DNA of 64,000 bases from an uncultured Pelagibacteraceae bacterium. Its GTDB lineage: Bacteria > Pseudomonadota > Alphaproteobacteria > Pelagibacterales > Pelagibacteraceae. A program made the position numbers and the translations under genes. The stretch lies in the NCBI GenBank assembly GCA_902599335.1, contig CACKFA010000001.1, positions 62,001-126,000 on the forward strand. The letters run 5' to 3'. Each line of letters opens with the position of its first letter. Positions within the stretch are counted from its first letter, which is position 1. Below are positions 1 to 7,939 of this stretch, piece after piece. The notes under the pieces are model-generated. The model did no database searches and was not told where the DNA came from. It saw only the letters and a program-made list of their open reading frames with translations.

Positions 1-106
1 TATTTTCAGATATTCTTTTTTTTTAGCAATAACCATTGGGATTATCATTGCATCTGGAGGTATAGGAAAAAAAGAACTTTCTATAAAAGATACAAGCCCT
101 AAATAA
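1..106 (+). CDS. C-terminal end of an unidentified membrane protein (partial)
   Basis: An open frame enters from the left edge and stops with TAA at 104-106. The visible tail of about 34 residues holds a hydrophobic stretch (LAITIGIIIASGGIG) followed by a short charged end (KKELSIKDTSPK). This looks like the last membrane helix of a polytopic protein with a short soluble tail. The fragment is too small to assign a family. The gene ends about 50 bases before the probable tRNA-Leu promoter, so the two are probably separate transcripts. Confidence 0.5.
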   Translation, partial: IFRYSFFLAITIGIIIASGGIGKKELSIKDTSPK

Positions 107-156
107 AAATTTGAACTTTTATGTGCGGCTAATTCTAAACATTTTTTGTAAAGTGT

Positions 157-184
157 TTGAAACATTTTTTGGTTTTAATATAAA
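157..184 (+). promoter_or_regulatory. Probable sigma-70 promoter of tRNA-Leu
   Basis: TTGAAA at 157-162 and TATAAA at 179-184 are separated by 16 bases, close to the sigma-70 consensus. The predicted start near 190 would give a leader of about 38 bases before the tRNA. AT-rich sequence produces such matches by chance, so confidence is modest. Confidence 0.4.
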
Positions 185-227
185 TTTAGTTCTTATACTA
201 TTTAAATATAATTTAATTGAATACCTA

Positions 228-312
228 GGGCGAATGGCGGAACTGGTAGACGCGCACGACTCAAAATCGTGTTTCGTAAGAAGTGAGAGTTCGATTCTCT
301 CTTCGCCCACCA
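228..312 (+). tRNA. tRNA-Leu (CAA)
   Basis: The acceptor arms GGGCGAA and TTCGCCC pair over seven bases and are followed by A and an encoded CCA. The anticodon stem CACGA/TCGTG encloses the loop CTCAAAA, giving anticodon CAA, which reads UUG leucine codons. A long variable arm (class II tRNA) and a T arm with GTTCGATTC are visible. The acyl-CoA synthetase ATG lies only seven bases after the CCA, so the tRNA and that mRNA are very likely cut from one transcript. Confidence 0.95.
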
Positions 313-319
313 AGTAACT

Positions 320-2050
320 ATGAATTTAAATAATTTAAATAATTTGATCGAATTATTTGTCAATCAAGCAAATAAACAAAATAAAAAAGATATTTTTTTA
401 GAATGGCTAAACCCAAGCAATAAAAAAACATATACATGGGAACAAACTGAAAAGAATATTTTAAAATTATCAAAAGTTATTAAAGAAAATATAAATGAAG
501 GTGATAGATGTCTATTAGTTTCGGAGAATAGACCAGAGTGGTTTGTTTCTGATTTAGCTATTATGGTAGCTGGTGGAATTACAGTTCCAGCATACACAAC
601 TTATACAGAAGATGATTACAAGTACTTGATAGAAGATTGTGAGCCTAGCTTAGTTGTTGTTTCAAATAATGAAATGTTAAAAAAACTAAATAATTCAATT
701 AACGAAAAAGACTTTATCAAAAAAGTTATTACTTTGGATGAAAAAACCAAGGTAACAAATAGTTTAAATATAATTAACAAAGAAAAATATTTAGATTTTA
801 ATTTAATTATAAATAATAATTTATTAACAGAAGATAAAATTGAAAATAACAAATTAAAAAGAAATTCTCCAGCATGTATTATTTATACTTCTGGAACTGG
901 AGGTAATCCAAAAGGAGTAATTTTAAGTCATGGTGGAATTTTAAATAATCTCGTAGGAGCATGTGAAATTATGAAACCATTGTTTAATTCAAGACCAGTA
1001 TTTTTAACTTGGCTTCCTCTTTCACACTCTTATGAGCATTGTGTTCAATTTGCACAGATAGCTGTAGGAGCAAAAGTATTCTATGCAGAAAAAATAGAAA
1101 AACTTTTAGAAAATATATCTGAGGCAAAACCCACAATTATGACAGCAGTTCCAAGGTTCTACCAAAACCTTTACAACAAAATAAACATGAATTTAAAAAA
1201 GCAGACAGGTTTTAAAGCAAAATTGATTGAAGCAACCCTTCGTTTGGGAAGAAAAAAATTATTAAATCAAAAAATGACATTTTCTGAAAAATTACTCAAT
1301 TTTATAGTTGATAAATTAGTAAGAAAAAAAATAAAAAAACAGTTCGGTGGAAACTTGAAAGCTTTCGTTTCAGGTGGTGGGGCACTAGACAAAGAAATAG
1401 GAGAATTTTTGAATTCTGTAGGGCTACCTACTCTTCAGGGTTATGGTTTAACAGAAACATCACCGGTGGTAAGTTGTAATCCAATACATAAAATTAAAGT
1501 GGAAACTGTAGGACCTCCATTTCAAGGTAATGAAGTCAAAATTGCTGAGGATGGAGAAATTTTAGTTAAAGGTGAAAATGTAATGTTGGGATATTGGAAC
1601 AAAAAAGAAGAAACTGAGAAAGTAATTATAAATGGATGGTTACATACAGGTGATATTGGAGAGATAGATCCAAATGATGGTTATTTAAAAATTACTGATA
1701 GAAAAAAAGATATCATAGTAAGTGCTGGTGGAGATAACATTTCACCTGCTAAAATTGAAAATATGATTACGAATGAACCAGAGATAGATCAATGTATGGT
1801 TTATGGTGATAAAAAAAATTACTTAGTTGCTTTAATTGTTCCTAATAAAGATTTTTTAAATGAAAAAGAAAAAATAAATAAAGTAATTGAAAAAATAAAT
1901 AAAAAACTAACTTTATTAGAAAAGATAAAAAAAATTCAATTAATAGATGAAAATTTTTCTATTGAAAATGGTTTAATGACGCCAACAATGAAAGTAAAAA
2001 GAAAAAAAGTTACAGAAAAATATAAAAATCAGCTAGAAAATCTTTATTAA
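320..2050 (+). CDS. fadD: AMP-forming long-chain acyl-CoA synthetase
   Basis: This activates a fatty acid with ATP and CoA through an acyl-adenylate. The P-loop-like adenylation motif YTSGTGGNPKGV lies near residues 191-202. Further signatures are GYGLTETSP, GWLHTGDIG and the hinge region DRKKDIIVSAGGDNISP, followed by a C-terminal domain with a Lys-rich end. At 576 residues it is slightly shorter than the roughly 600 of FAA1/FadD-type ligases. The start is the ATG seven bases after tRNA-Leu; no Shine-Dalgarno is visible in that gap, so initiation on the processed mRNA would be nearly leaderless. Chain-length preference cannot be read from sequence, and the symbol is a family-level label. Confidence 0.85.
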   Translation: MNLNNLNNLIELFVNQANKQNKKDIFLEWLNPSNKKTYTWEQTEKNILKLSKVIKENINEGDRCLLVSENRPEWFVSDLAIMVAGGITVPAYTTYTEDDYKYLIEDCEPSLVVVSNNEMLKKLNNSINEKDFIKKVITLDEKTKVTNSLNIINKEKYLDFNLIINNNLLTEDKIENNKLKRNSPACIIYTSGTGGNPKGVILSHGGILNNLVGACEIMKPLFNSRPVFLTWLPLSHSYEHCVQFAQIAVGAKVFYAEKIEKLLENISEAKPTIMTAVPRFYQNLYNKINMNLKKQTGFKAKLIEATLRLGRKKLLNQKMTFSEKLLNFIVDKLVRKKIKKQFGGNLKAFVSGGGALDKEIGEFLNSVGLPTLQGYGLTETSPVVSCNPIHKIKVETVGPPFQGNEVKIAEDGEILVKGENVMLGYWNKKEETEKVIINGWLHTGDIGEIDPNDGYLKITDRKKDIIVSAGGDNISPAKIENMITNEPEIDQCMVYGDKKNYLVALIVPNKDFLNEKEKINKVIEKINKKLTLLEKIKKIQLIDENFSIENGLMTPTMKVKRKKVTEKYKNQLENLY

Positions 2051-2125
2051 AATATTTAATTTAAGTTGTTTATTAACCGCATAAACATTAACTAAATTAA
2101 TAAAAAAAAGTTTTATAAAAATAAA

Positions 2126-2157
2126 AAGTTAAAAAAAATTTTTATAAAATTTAACTT
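2126..2157. repeat. AT-only inverted repeat after the acyl-CoA synthetase gene
   Basis: AAGTTAAA and TTTAACTT form perfect 8-base arms around an A/T-only centre. It lies between the acyl-CoA synthetase stop and the promoter of the polybasic peptide gene. It could be a weak 3' end signal or a protein-binding site. Chance occurrence is possible in such AT-rich sequence. Confidence 0.35.
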
Positions 2158-2169
2158 CTAATTAAAGAA

Positions 2170-2199
2170 TTGACATAACTTATAGAAAAAAATAAAAAT
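2170..2199 (+). promoter_or_regulatory. Consensus-like promoter of the polybasic peptide gene
   Basis: A perfect -35 hexamer TTGACA at 2170-2175 is followed after 17 bases by an A/T -10 region (TAAAAAT, 2193-2199). A full TTGACA at this spacing upstream of a clear Shine-Dalgarno suggests a strong promoter. The predicted start near 2205 would place the inverted repeat at 2202-2232 at the very 5' end of the mRNA. Confidence 0.55.
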
Positions 2200-2201
2200 A
2201 T

Positions 2202-2232
2202 GTTAACAACGAATCAATTTGATTCGTTTAAC
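2202..2232 (+). promoter_or_regulatory. Inverted repeat / 5' UTR hairpin upstream of the polybasic peptide gene
   Basis: AACGAATCAA and TTGATTCGTT (2208-2228) are exact reverse complements around one central T. An outer GTTAA/TTAAC pair (2202-2206 with 2228-2232) can extend the stem through a bulge. It sits between the promoter and the Shine-Dalgarno GGGAG at 2240-2244. It could be an operator for a dimeric regulator or an mRNA hairpin affecting stability or translation. Confidence 0.5.
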
Positions 2233-2250
2233 TAAAAAAGGGAGCTAAAG

Positions 2251-2343
2251 ATGCCTAAGAAAAGAAAAAAAGCGGCAAAGAAAACTAAGAAAAAAGCTAA
2301 GAAAAAAGCTAAGAAAAAAGCAAAAAAAAGAAGAAGAAAATAG
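2251..2343 (+). CDS. 30-residue Lys/Arg-rich polybasic peptide
   Basis: This ATG-to-TAG frame is too short for the ORF track. It encodes 30 residues of almost only K, R and A: it begins MPKKRKKAAKK, continues with KKKA repeats and ends in RRRK. A GGGAG ribosome-binding site lies six bases before the ATG, a TTGACA promoter lies upstream and a GC-rich terminator follows, so it is a complete monocistronic unit. The composition resembles histone-H1-like tails, which suggests binding of DNA or RNA. No family is recognised. It converges on carD, whose product carries a similar A/K tail. The coding sequence contains a perfect 12-base tandem repeat. Confidence 0.75.
   Translation: MPKKRKKAAKKTKKKAKKKAKKKAKKRRRK
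2285..2320 (+). repeat. Three perfect copies of a 12-base tandem repeat
   Basis: The unit CTAAGAAAAAAG occurs three times in a row inside the polybasic peptide gene, each copy encoding one A/T-K-K-K step. An exact in-frame repeat could expand or contract without breaking the frame, changing the length of the basic tract. Confidence 0.85.
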
Positions 2344-2361
2344 TAACTTAGTATTCTTTAC

Positions 2362-2406
2362 AAAAAACGCTTCTCATTACAGTAGTGTGTGAGAGGCGTT
2401 TTTTTT
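2362..2406. terminator. Bidirectional rho-independent terminator
   Basis: AACGCTTCTCA pairs with TGAGAGGCGTT (one G-T pair), flanked by an A-run on the left and a T-run on the right. It can therefore terminate the polybasic peptide transcript on plus and the helicase-TerB-fdxA-carD operon on minus. The T-run touches the carD stop codon. It is one of only three GC-rich terminators noticed in the window. Confidence 0.85.
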
Positions 2407-3292
2407 ACTCGTCAATTGGTTCGTCGTTATCAGAAATTGGCTCGTCTACAGGTAGTTCACTAGTTGGCGTTTTTGCAACTGTTACTGGTTGAGGCTGCCC
2501 ACCTAAATTTCTTTTTAGTGCTTTATCCAATTTTTTTTGAGTATCTTCTAACGATACATTCAAAACAATCTGAAATTCAGACAAAATTCTTTCATAAGCT
2601 TTTTCAAATAATTGTCTTTCACTATAAGACTGATCAACCATAAGGTCATCACCCTTGTTTAAATCTCTGACAACCTCAGCTAATTCATATATTTTTCCAG
2701 AAGATATTTTTGCTTCATATTCTTGCGCTCTTCGACTCCACATTGATCTTTTAATTTTTGGTTTACTTTTTAAAATTGAAATACACTTGTTCACTTGATT
2801 AATGGTTGCTAACGGCCGTAAGTGAGACTGCTTGTTTACAGGGACCATTCCGTTCGCCTTGTCTTTTTCAAATTTAATAACATAAGTTTCAACATCAATT
2901 CCACCAATATTGATCTTTTTAAATTCAGTAATTTGCCCTACCCCATGCTTTGGATAAACAACATGATCTTTAATTTTGTATTCTCTTTTTTCGGTTTCTT
3001 GTTTTTTAACTTTTTTTATTTCAGGTTTAACTTCATTTGTTTTTGAAATCCTTAAATTATCTACTTTAGGTTCAGCTGTGGTTTCTGTAATTTTAACAGC
3101 TTTTTTTGTTTTAGTTAATTTAGGTGTAACTTTTTTAGCAACTTTTTTGATTTTTTTTGAAATTATTTTTTTAGCTTTTTTAGCTTTTTTAGCTTTTACA
3201 ACTTTCTTTTTAGAAACTTTTTTTTTCACTTTTTTGTCTGTTTTGCCTTTAAAGATTTTCTTTAAAATATTTTTCGTACTTATTTTGCTCAT
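2405..3292 (-). CDS. carD: CarD-family RNA polymerase-binding regulator with a histone-H1-like N-terminal tail
   Basis: The CarD/CdnL core begins at about residue 97 with [17 protein letters not shown], the Tudor-like RNA polymerase-binding module. A helical domain follows ([35 protein letters not shown]). Such proteins stabilise open promoter complexes. The first ~90 residues are an extended K/A-rich tail ([10 protein letters not shown] and similar), and the last ~25 are acidic. I chose the ATG at 3292 (MSKISTKN) over the track's 3334, which adds 14 residues inside fdxA; even so the gene overlaps the fdxA 3' end by 44 bases. It is last in the minus-strand operon and ends in the bidirectional terminator. 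Confidence 0.85.
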   Translation of the reverse strand: MSKISTKNILKKIFKGKTDKKVKKKVSKKKVVKAKKAKKAKKIISKKIKKVAKKVTPKLTKTKKAVKITETTAEPKVDNLRISKTNEVKPEIKKVKKQETEKREYKIKDHVVYPKHGVGQITEFKKINIGGIDVETYVIKFEKDKANGMVPVNKQSHLRPLATINQVNKCISILKSKPKIKRSMWSRRAQEYEAKISSGKIYELAEVVRDLNKGDDLMVDQSYSERQLFEKAYERILSEFQIVLNVSLEDTQKKLDKALKRNLGGQPQPVTVAKTPTSELPVDEPISDNDEPIDE

Positions 3293-3575
3293 TTTTAAAT
3301 TTCTCGTGATCCGATGGTGGATCTTTTTTTTCACTTATGTTAGGCCAGATTTCAGAATATTTTTTATTGATCTCTAACCATTTTTCACTTCCAGGTTCGG
3401 TGTCTGCTTTTATGGCATCGACAGGACATTCTGGCTCGCAAACGCCACAATCTATACACTCATCGGGTTTAATTACAAGCATATTTTTACCTTCGTAAAA
3501 GCAATCAACTGGGCAGACATCAACACAGTCTGTTAGCTTGCACTTAATACAATTGTCGTTAACGATATATGTCAT
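3249..3575 (-). CDS. fdxA: FdxA-type ferredoxin (7Fe-8S)
   Basis: This small soluble electron carrier has cysteine clusters [17 protein letters not shown] and [12 protein letters not shown] in the first 55 residues. The spacing is that of 3Fe-4S plus 4Fe-4S ferredoxins of the alphaproteobacterial FdxA group. The 108-residue length is usual, with a C-terminal tail rich in K, E and N. Its start overlaps the TerB-like gene stop by four bases and its end overlaps carD, so it sits mid-operon. The redox partner is unknown from sequence. Confidence 0.92.
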   Translation of the reverse strand: MTYIVNDNCIKCKLTDCVDVCPVDCFYEGKNMLVIKPDECIDCGVCEPECPVDAIKADTEPGSEKWLEINKKYSEIWPNISEKKDPPSDHEKFKNEQNKYEKYFKENL

Positions 3576-3982
3576 TCTAAATTTTGTTTAATTTTTTCTT
3601 TAATATCGCCCATTGTTTTATTGTCAATGTAAAGTAAACCCGCAAGTCGTCTCATTAAATTAGTTTCATATATATCAGCATCTTTGTTTGAATAGATTAT
3701 GGACCACAAAGCCTCAATAATTTTAATTTTATCTTTCTCGGGTAATCCCTTTACTTCTCGAGTAAAGTCTAAAATTTGATTTGAGTTTTCTTCAATTTTT
3801 TTTGCTTCTTCAATTGTTTTAGAAACATTTTCACTTTCTATACCTAGCTCATTAAGTGTTCTTTTAATAATTTCTTCCTCTTTATCTGTATAGTTCTCAT
3901 CTATTTTTGCAGCATGAATTAATAAAGCACAAACTTTTGTGAGAAAATTATTATTTTTTGTTTCTTCTTTTTTAAAAAACAT
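3572..3982 (-). CDS. TerB-family (tellurite-resistance-like) helical protein
   Basis: The 136-residue all-helical protein matches the TerB fold (COG4103 type). [26 protein letters not shown] resembles the acidic metal-binding first half, and an acidic helix pair follows in the second half ([13 protein letters not shown]). Its cellular role is not established. It lies one base after the helicase gene and overlaps fdxA by four bases. In some other alphaproteobacteria, as I recall, an S4-type RNA-binding gene stands between helicase and fdxA, so TerB here may be a lineage difference. Confidence 0.7.
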   Translation of the reverse strand: MFFKKEETKNNNFLTKVCALLIHAAKIDENYTDKEEEIIKRTLNELGIESENVSKTIEEAKKIEENSNQILDFTREVKGLPEKDKIKIIEALWSIIYSNKDADIYETNLMRRLAGLLYIDNKTMGDIKEKIKQNLE

Positions 3983-3983
3983 T

Positions 3984-6464
3984 TTAATTTAAATTTAAAT
4001 TCTTTAATATTTTAAATGGATTTTCGTTTGAGATCTTCTTTGTTGTAATTTTTTTAAATTTCTTATTAGGACTATATTTAAAAAATGTTTCATTTTCTTT
4101 TTCAAATATTTTATAATTCATTTTTTGAAGTAATTTTTTGAAATTATCTTTACTACATCCTAAAAGATTTAACATTTCTGGAACTAATTTTATTTCAGAA
4201 TTTTCCTTTGAACTAGAATTTATTATTAATACAAATAATCTTTCCAAAATATCAATTCTTACAAAAAAATTATCAAACCTTTCAAATCCACACAAAAGCA
4301 TAAAGTTTTTATTTTTTATTTCTTTATCGTCTAAAAAATTCAAACCAAAGGTGGGTGGTTTTAAATTATGAAATTTTTGATAAAAATTTTTCCACAATAA
4401 TGTTCGCAAAGATACTGCTTCTGGTTTGATTAATTGATAAAGGAAAACATGATATCTCCCAAACTTTACTCCTAAGTCTCTAAGAATTTTTCTTTCATCT
4501 TGTTCTAAGTTTTTTAGGTATTCAGAAACTTGATCTCGCTTTAATACTCCATTATTTTCATAGAGTTGGTATGCTAGTGCTTTAATTGACGAATTATTTT
4601 CTTTTATATTTTTTAAATCAATTAAACTTTTAAGAACGTTATTTATTTTTGAATGTATCCATTTATTAACATAATCATTTAATTTCTGTTTAGTGTTTTG
4701 TTCAATGATATCATCAACGATTAAATCAAAATTAGGATTTAAATAATCATTACCCGTTGTTAATTTGGCAATTGGGAAATCATTCCAGTAAATTTTAAAA
4801 TCTTCATTTAAATTAATTAATCCCGTATCAATTATTGATTGAACACGTTTTTCTAATTCCGGACCAATAGTTTGTCTTGCAGCTTTTTTTAAAGATTTAA
4901 TATCAGTTTCCAAAGCACCTTTTTTTAAATCTAGTTCTAATTTTAGCCCTTTTATCTTTCCGATGAATTGATCGTCAATTTTAACATCATTGTTTTGTAA
5001 AATTTCAGTTTTAAATTCCATATCTTGTTTTAAACCTCTAGCGAGCACGCTTGCTCTTTTGTCAATAAAAGTTTTAGTAAGTTCTTCATGTAATCTGTCT
5101 GAAAGTCTATCTTCTAAGTGTTTAGTTTTTTCAATCCAATAACTTTGATTTTCTACCCAATTATTTTTATTCGAAACATATGACCAAGTTCTGACATTTG
5201 CAATTCTATTTGATAAAGAATCTACATTTCCATCTAATTTATCTAGTTTCATAAGCTGTAATCTCATATAATCTTCAGAAATTAGTCCTTTTTTGCTAGT
5301 TAAAAATTTAAATACATTTCCTATAACTTCAAAATGATTTCCATAAGTTTTTTTTACAAAATCAGGTATTTGGCAACATTCCCACAAGAGCATTAAAGTT
5401 TTCCTATCAAATTCTTTATTTAAAATTTTTTGATCTTTTAAAAAATATTTAAGTGCTTTTTCATCCTCACATTCATTAATTTTTCTTAGCCATTCCACCT
5501 GAGGTTTTTCCTCTAAACTTTTAATTAAACTAATTGGGTTATTGAAATTAAGATTTGAATTTCTCCAAAACAAAGTTCTAATTTCTTCAAATTTATGATT
5601 TTCTAATAATTCTACCTCTTCTGGAGATATTTCTTTACAATCACCAGTAATACCAAAACTTCCATCGTTAAGGTATCGACCAGCTCTACCGGCTATTTGA
5701 CCTATTTCAGATAAATTTAATCTTCTTAATTTTTTTCCATCAAATTTCTTAACATTTGAAAAATAAACAAAATCTAAATCCATGTTTATTCCCATCCCAA
5801 TTGCATCTGTTGCAACTAGAAAATCAACATCTCCAGATTGATATAATTCAACTTGAGCATTTCTTGTTTTTGGACTTAGTGATCCCATTACAATAGCGGC
5901 ACCACCCTTTTGTCTTCTTATTAACTCAGCAATGGCGTAAACCTCCTCTGCTGAAAACGCAATGATTGCTGTTTTTCTGTCAATTCTTGATACTTTTTTA
6001 TGACCAGCGTAGGTAAGTTTAGATAGTCTTTCTCTATTTATAAATTCAATATCTCCATCTAATTTTGAAATAATATTTTTAATGGTACTTGAGCCCATTA
6101 GCATTGTAAGTTTTTCCCCCCTCATATTTAAAAGTCTATCAGTAAAAATATGACCTCTTTCATGATCAGAGCACATTTGAATCTCGTCTACGCCAACAAA
6201 CTCAAGATGTTTGTCAATTGGCATAGACTCCACTGTGCATAAAAAATATTTTGCATTAGATGGGATTATTTTTTCTTCTCCAGTTATAAGTGCAACTTTA
6301 TCTAAACTTATTTTCTTGATTACTTTGTCATATACTTCTCTTGCAAGTAATCTAAGTGGAAATCCAATCATGCCACTCTCAAAAGAAAGCATGGTTTCGA
6401 TAGCAAGATAGGTTTTGCCTGTATTTGTAGGACCGAGAACAGCTGTAATCTTATTTTTAGTCAT
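3984..6464 (-). CDS. Suv3-like superfamily 2 RNA helicase
   Basis: This 826-residue ATP-dependent helicase has Walker A GPTNTGKT at residues 11-18, the DEIQ box, SAT-like GSSTIK, and motif VI QIAGRAGRY. The order and the motif PLRLLAREVYDKV match the Suv3 / mitochondrial degradosome helicase family. The region after residue ~330 is Lys/Asn-rich and poorly recognisable. A role in RNA turnover is inferred from Suv3 biology. It is the first gene of a four-gene minus operon; the 168-base gap upstream is shared with the divergent aminotransferase gene. Confidence 0.85.
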   Translation of the reverse strand: MTKNKITAVLGPTNTGKTYLAIETMLSFESGMIGFPLRLLAREVYDKVIKKISLDKVALITGEEKIIPSNAKYFLCTVESMPIDKHLEFVGVDEIQMCSDHERGHIFTDRLLNMRGEKLTMLMGSSTIKNIISKLDGDIEFINRERLSKLTYAGHKKVSRIDRKTAIIAFSAEEVYAIAELIRRQKGGAAIVMGSLSPKTRNAQVELYQSGDVDFLVATDAIGMGINMDLDFVYFSNVKKFDGKKLRRLNLSEIGQIAGRAGRYLNDGSFGITGDCKEISPEEVELLENHKFEEIRTLFWRNSNLNFNNPISLIKSLEEKPQVEWLRKINECEDEKALKYFLKDQKILNKEFDRKTLMLLWECCQIPDFVKKTYGNHFEVIGNVFKFLTSKKGLISEDYMRLQLMKLDKLDGNVDSLSNRIANVRTWSYVSNKNNWVENQSYWIEKTKHLEDRLSDRLHEELTKTFIDKRASVLARGLKQDMEFKTEILQNNDVKIDDQFIGKIKGLKLELDLKKGALETDIKSLKKAARQTIGPELEKRVQSIIDTGLINLNEDFKIYWNDFPIAKLTTGNDYLNPNFDLIVDDIIEQNTKQKLNDYVNKWIHSKINNVLKSLIDLKNIKENNSSIKALAYQLYENNGVLKRDQVSEYLKNLEQDERKILRDLGVKFGRYHVFLYQLIKPEAVSLRTLLWKNFYQKFHNLKPPTFGLNFLDDKEIKNKNFMLLCGFERFDNFFVRIDILERLFVLIINSSSKENSEIKLVPEMLNLLGCSKDNFKKLLQKMNYKIFEKENETFFKYSPNKKFKKITTKKISNENPFKILKNLNLN

Positions 6465-6632
6465 TTCTATTTTTTGTGCTTCTTTTTTTTTACCTACCAG
6501 ATATTGTTACTGCTAAAGAACAAAAATAGACTAAAACATGACCGAATCGGAGGGTAAAAAGTTCTCATTTTCTTTTAAATGTTAGTGAGATTATCATAAA
6601 TAAGTTTAATCCTATAATAATAAAATAATTTA

Positions 6633-7859
6633 ATGTTAAAAAAATTAGTTAAAAATTTAAAGCCATCTTCTACTCTTTTAATTAACGAAACTTCCAAAAA
6701 ATTAGAAGATCAAGGTAAGAAAATTTTTAAATTTGGTTTTGGACAATCCCCATTTAAAGTACCTGAAGATATAGTCGAAGAATTAAAAAATAATGCTTAT
6801 CAAAATAAATACCTACCTATGCAAGGTCTTCAGGAATTAAGAGAATCTGTAGCAAAATATTCATCTAAAAAGAAAAATTATAACTATAAAGCGAGCAATG
6901 TAATTATTGGACCAGGAACTAAAGAATTAATGTTTTTATTGCATGTAATTTTTGATGGTGAAATTATATTGCCAGCACCCAGTTGGGTTTCATATGCACC
7001 ACAAGCTATTTTAGGGAGAAATAAAATTCAAATTCTCCAAACAGAAAGGGAAAACAACTGGTTTCCTACTGGAGCACAAATTGAGAAAATTATATCAAAA
7101 GATAAAGATAAAAATTATTTATTATTTTTAAATTCACCGAACAATCCTTCCGGACAGGTTTGTAACAAATTAGAAGAAATTTCAAAAATTGCCAAAAAGT
7201 ATAATCTTATAATTTTATCAGATGAAATATATTCAGAATTAACATTTTCAAAAAATTTTAAATCTATCTCAAGTTATTGTCCTGAAACAACTATTATTAG
7301 TACTGGACTTAGTAAATGGTGTGGTGCAGGGGGATGGAGACTTGGTTATTTTATAATTCCAGATGAATTGAACGATCTAAAAAATATGATCAATGTATTA
7401 GCTAGTGAAACTTTTTCTGCTGTGAGTGCACCTATTCAGTATGCAGCAATTAAAGCTTATGAAAACGATCATTCAAATTATATCTCAAAATCAATAAATA
7501 TTTTAAGTGCAATTGGTAAATATGTTTTTTTAAATTTAAAATCAAATAAGGTATTAATTAATGAGCCTCAAGGAGGGTTTTATTTGATGCCAGAATTTTT
7601 AAATAACAAATTTAAAACTTCATCAGAAATGTGTGAAGATATATTAAATAATACTGGAGTTGCTTTATTACCAGGTTCTGATTTTGGGTTTAATCCAGAT
7701 AAAATGTTAGCAAGGTTAAGTTTTACAGATTTTGATGGACAAGAGTTTATGAAAAATATTGATGAAACAAAAAAAATTGATGAAAAATTAATTAATAAGT
7801 TTGCGCCAAAAGTAGTAGAAGGTGTTAATAAACTAAAGAATTGGTCAGAATCCTTATAA
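6633..7859 (+). CDS. PLP-dependent class I/II aminotransferase (aspartate aminotransferase-like)
   Basis: The fold-type I aminotransferase has the PLP-anchoring stretch FLNSPNNPSGQV, SDEIYSEL, and the Schiff-base lysine in STGLSKWCGAGGWRLGY (about residue 229). A substrate-carboxylate arginine is likely in MLARLSFTDF. The length of 408 residues is normal. The substrate cannot be fixed; aspartate or an aromatic amino acid are candidates. A TATAAT-like box (6613-6618) lies 15 bases before the ATG with no Shine-Dalgarno, so the mRNA may be nearly leaderless. The flanking TRAP genes have their own leader. Confidence 0.82.
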   Translation: MLKKLVKNLKPSSTLLINETSKKLEDQGKKIFKFGFGQSPFKVPEDIVEELKNNAYQNKYLPMQGLQELRESVAKYSSKKKNYNYKASNVIIGPGTKELMFLLHVIFDGEIILPAPSWVSYAPQAILGRNKIQILQTERENNWFPTGAQIEKIISKDKDKNYLLFLNSPNNPSGQVCNKLEEISKIAKKYNLIILSDEIYSELTFSKNFKSISSYCPETTIISTGLSKWCGAGGWRLGYFIIPDELNDLKNMINVLASETFSAVSAPIQYAAIKAYENDHSNYISKSINILSAIGKYVFLNLKSNKVLINEPQGGFYLMPEFLNNKFKTSSEMCEDILNNTGVALLPGSDFGFNPDKMLARLSFTDFDGQEFMKNIDETKKIDEKLINKFAPKVVEGVNKLKNWSESL

Positions 7860-7939
7860 AATCACCCTATACACCTACGATTATTTTTTGTTAAAATAAA
7901 ATTATAAAAATAACGACATATAATATAGAGGGGTAAATA

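Noticed and set aside
111-317. 68-residue plus-strand ORF and its minus-strand shadow (119-313)
   Set aside because: Both run through the tRNA-Leu gene and have no protein signature; they are chance frames over the tRNA.
2976-3377. 133-residue plus-strand ORF rich in F and L opposite carD/fdxA
   Set aside because: It is the antisense of the AAA/Lys-rich carD tail, so its hydrophobic look is an artefact of TTT codons.
6538-6585. 15-residue ORF MTESEGKKFSFSFKC upstream of the aminotransferase, considered as a leader peptide
   Set aside because: No ribosome site, no regulatory codon run and no adjacent terminator hairpin; too short to support.
7919-7924. Perfect TATAAT before the TAXI receptor gene, considered as its -10 box
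   Set aside because: A start seven bases downstream would fall inside the GAGGGG ribosome site, and no -35 lies at proper distance; the true promoter is probably further upstream.
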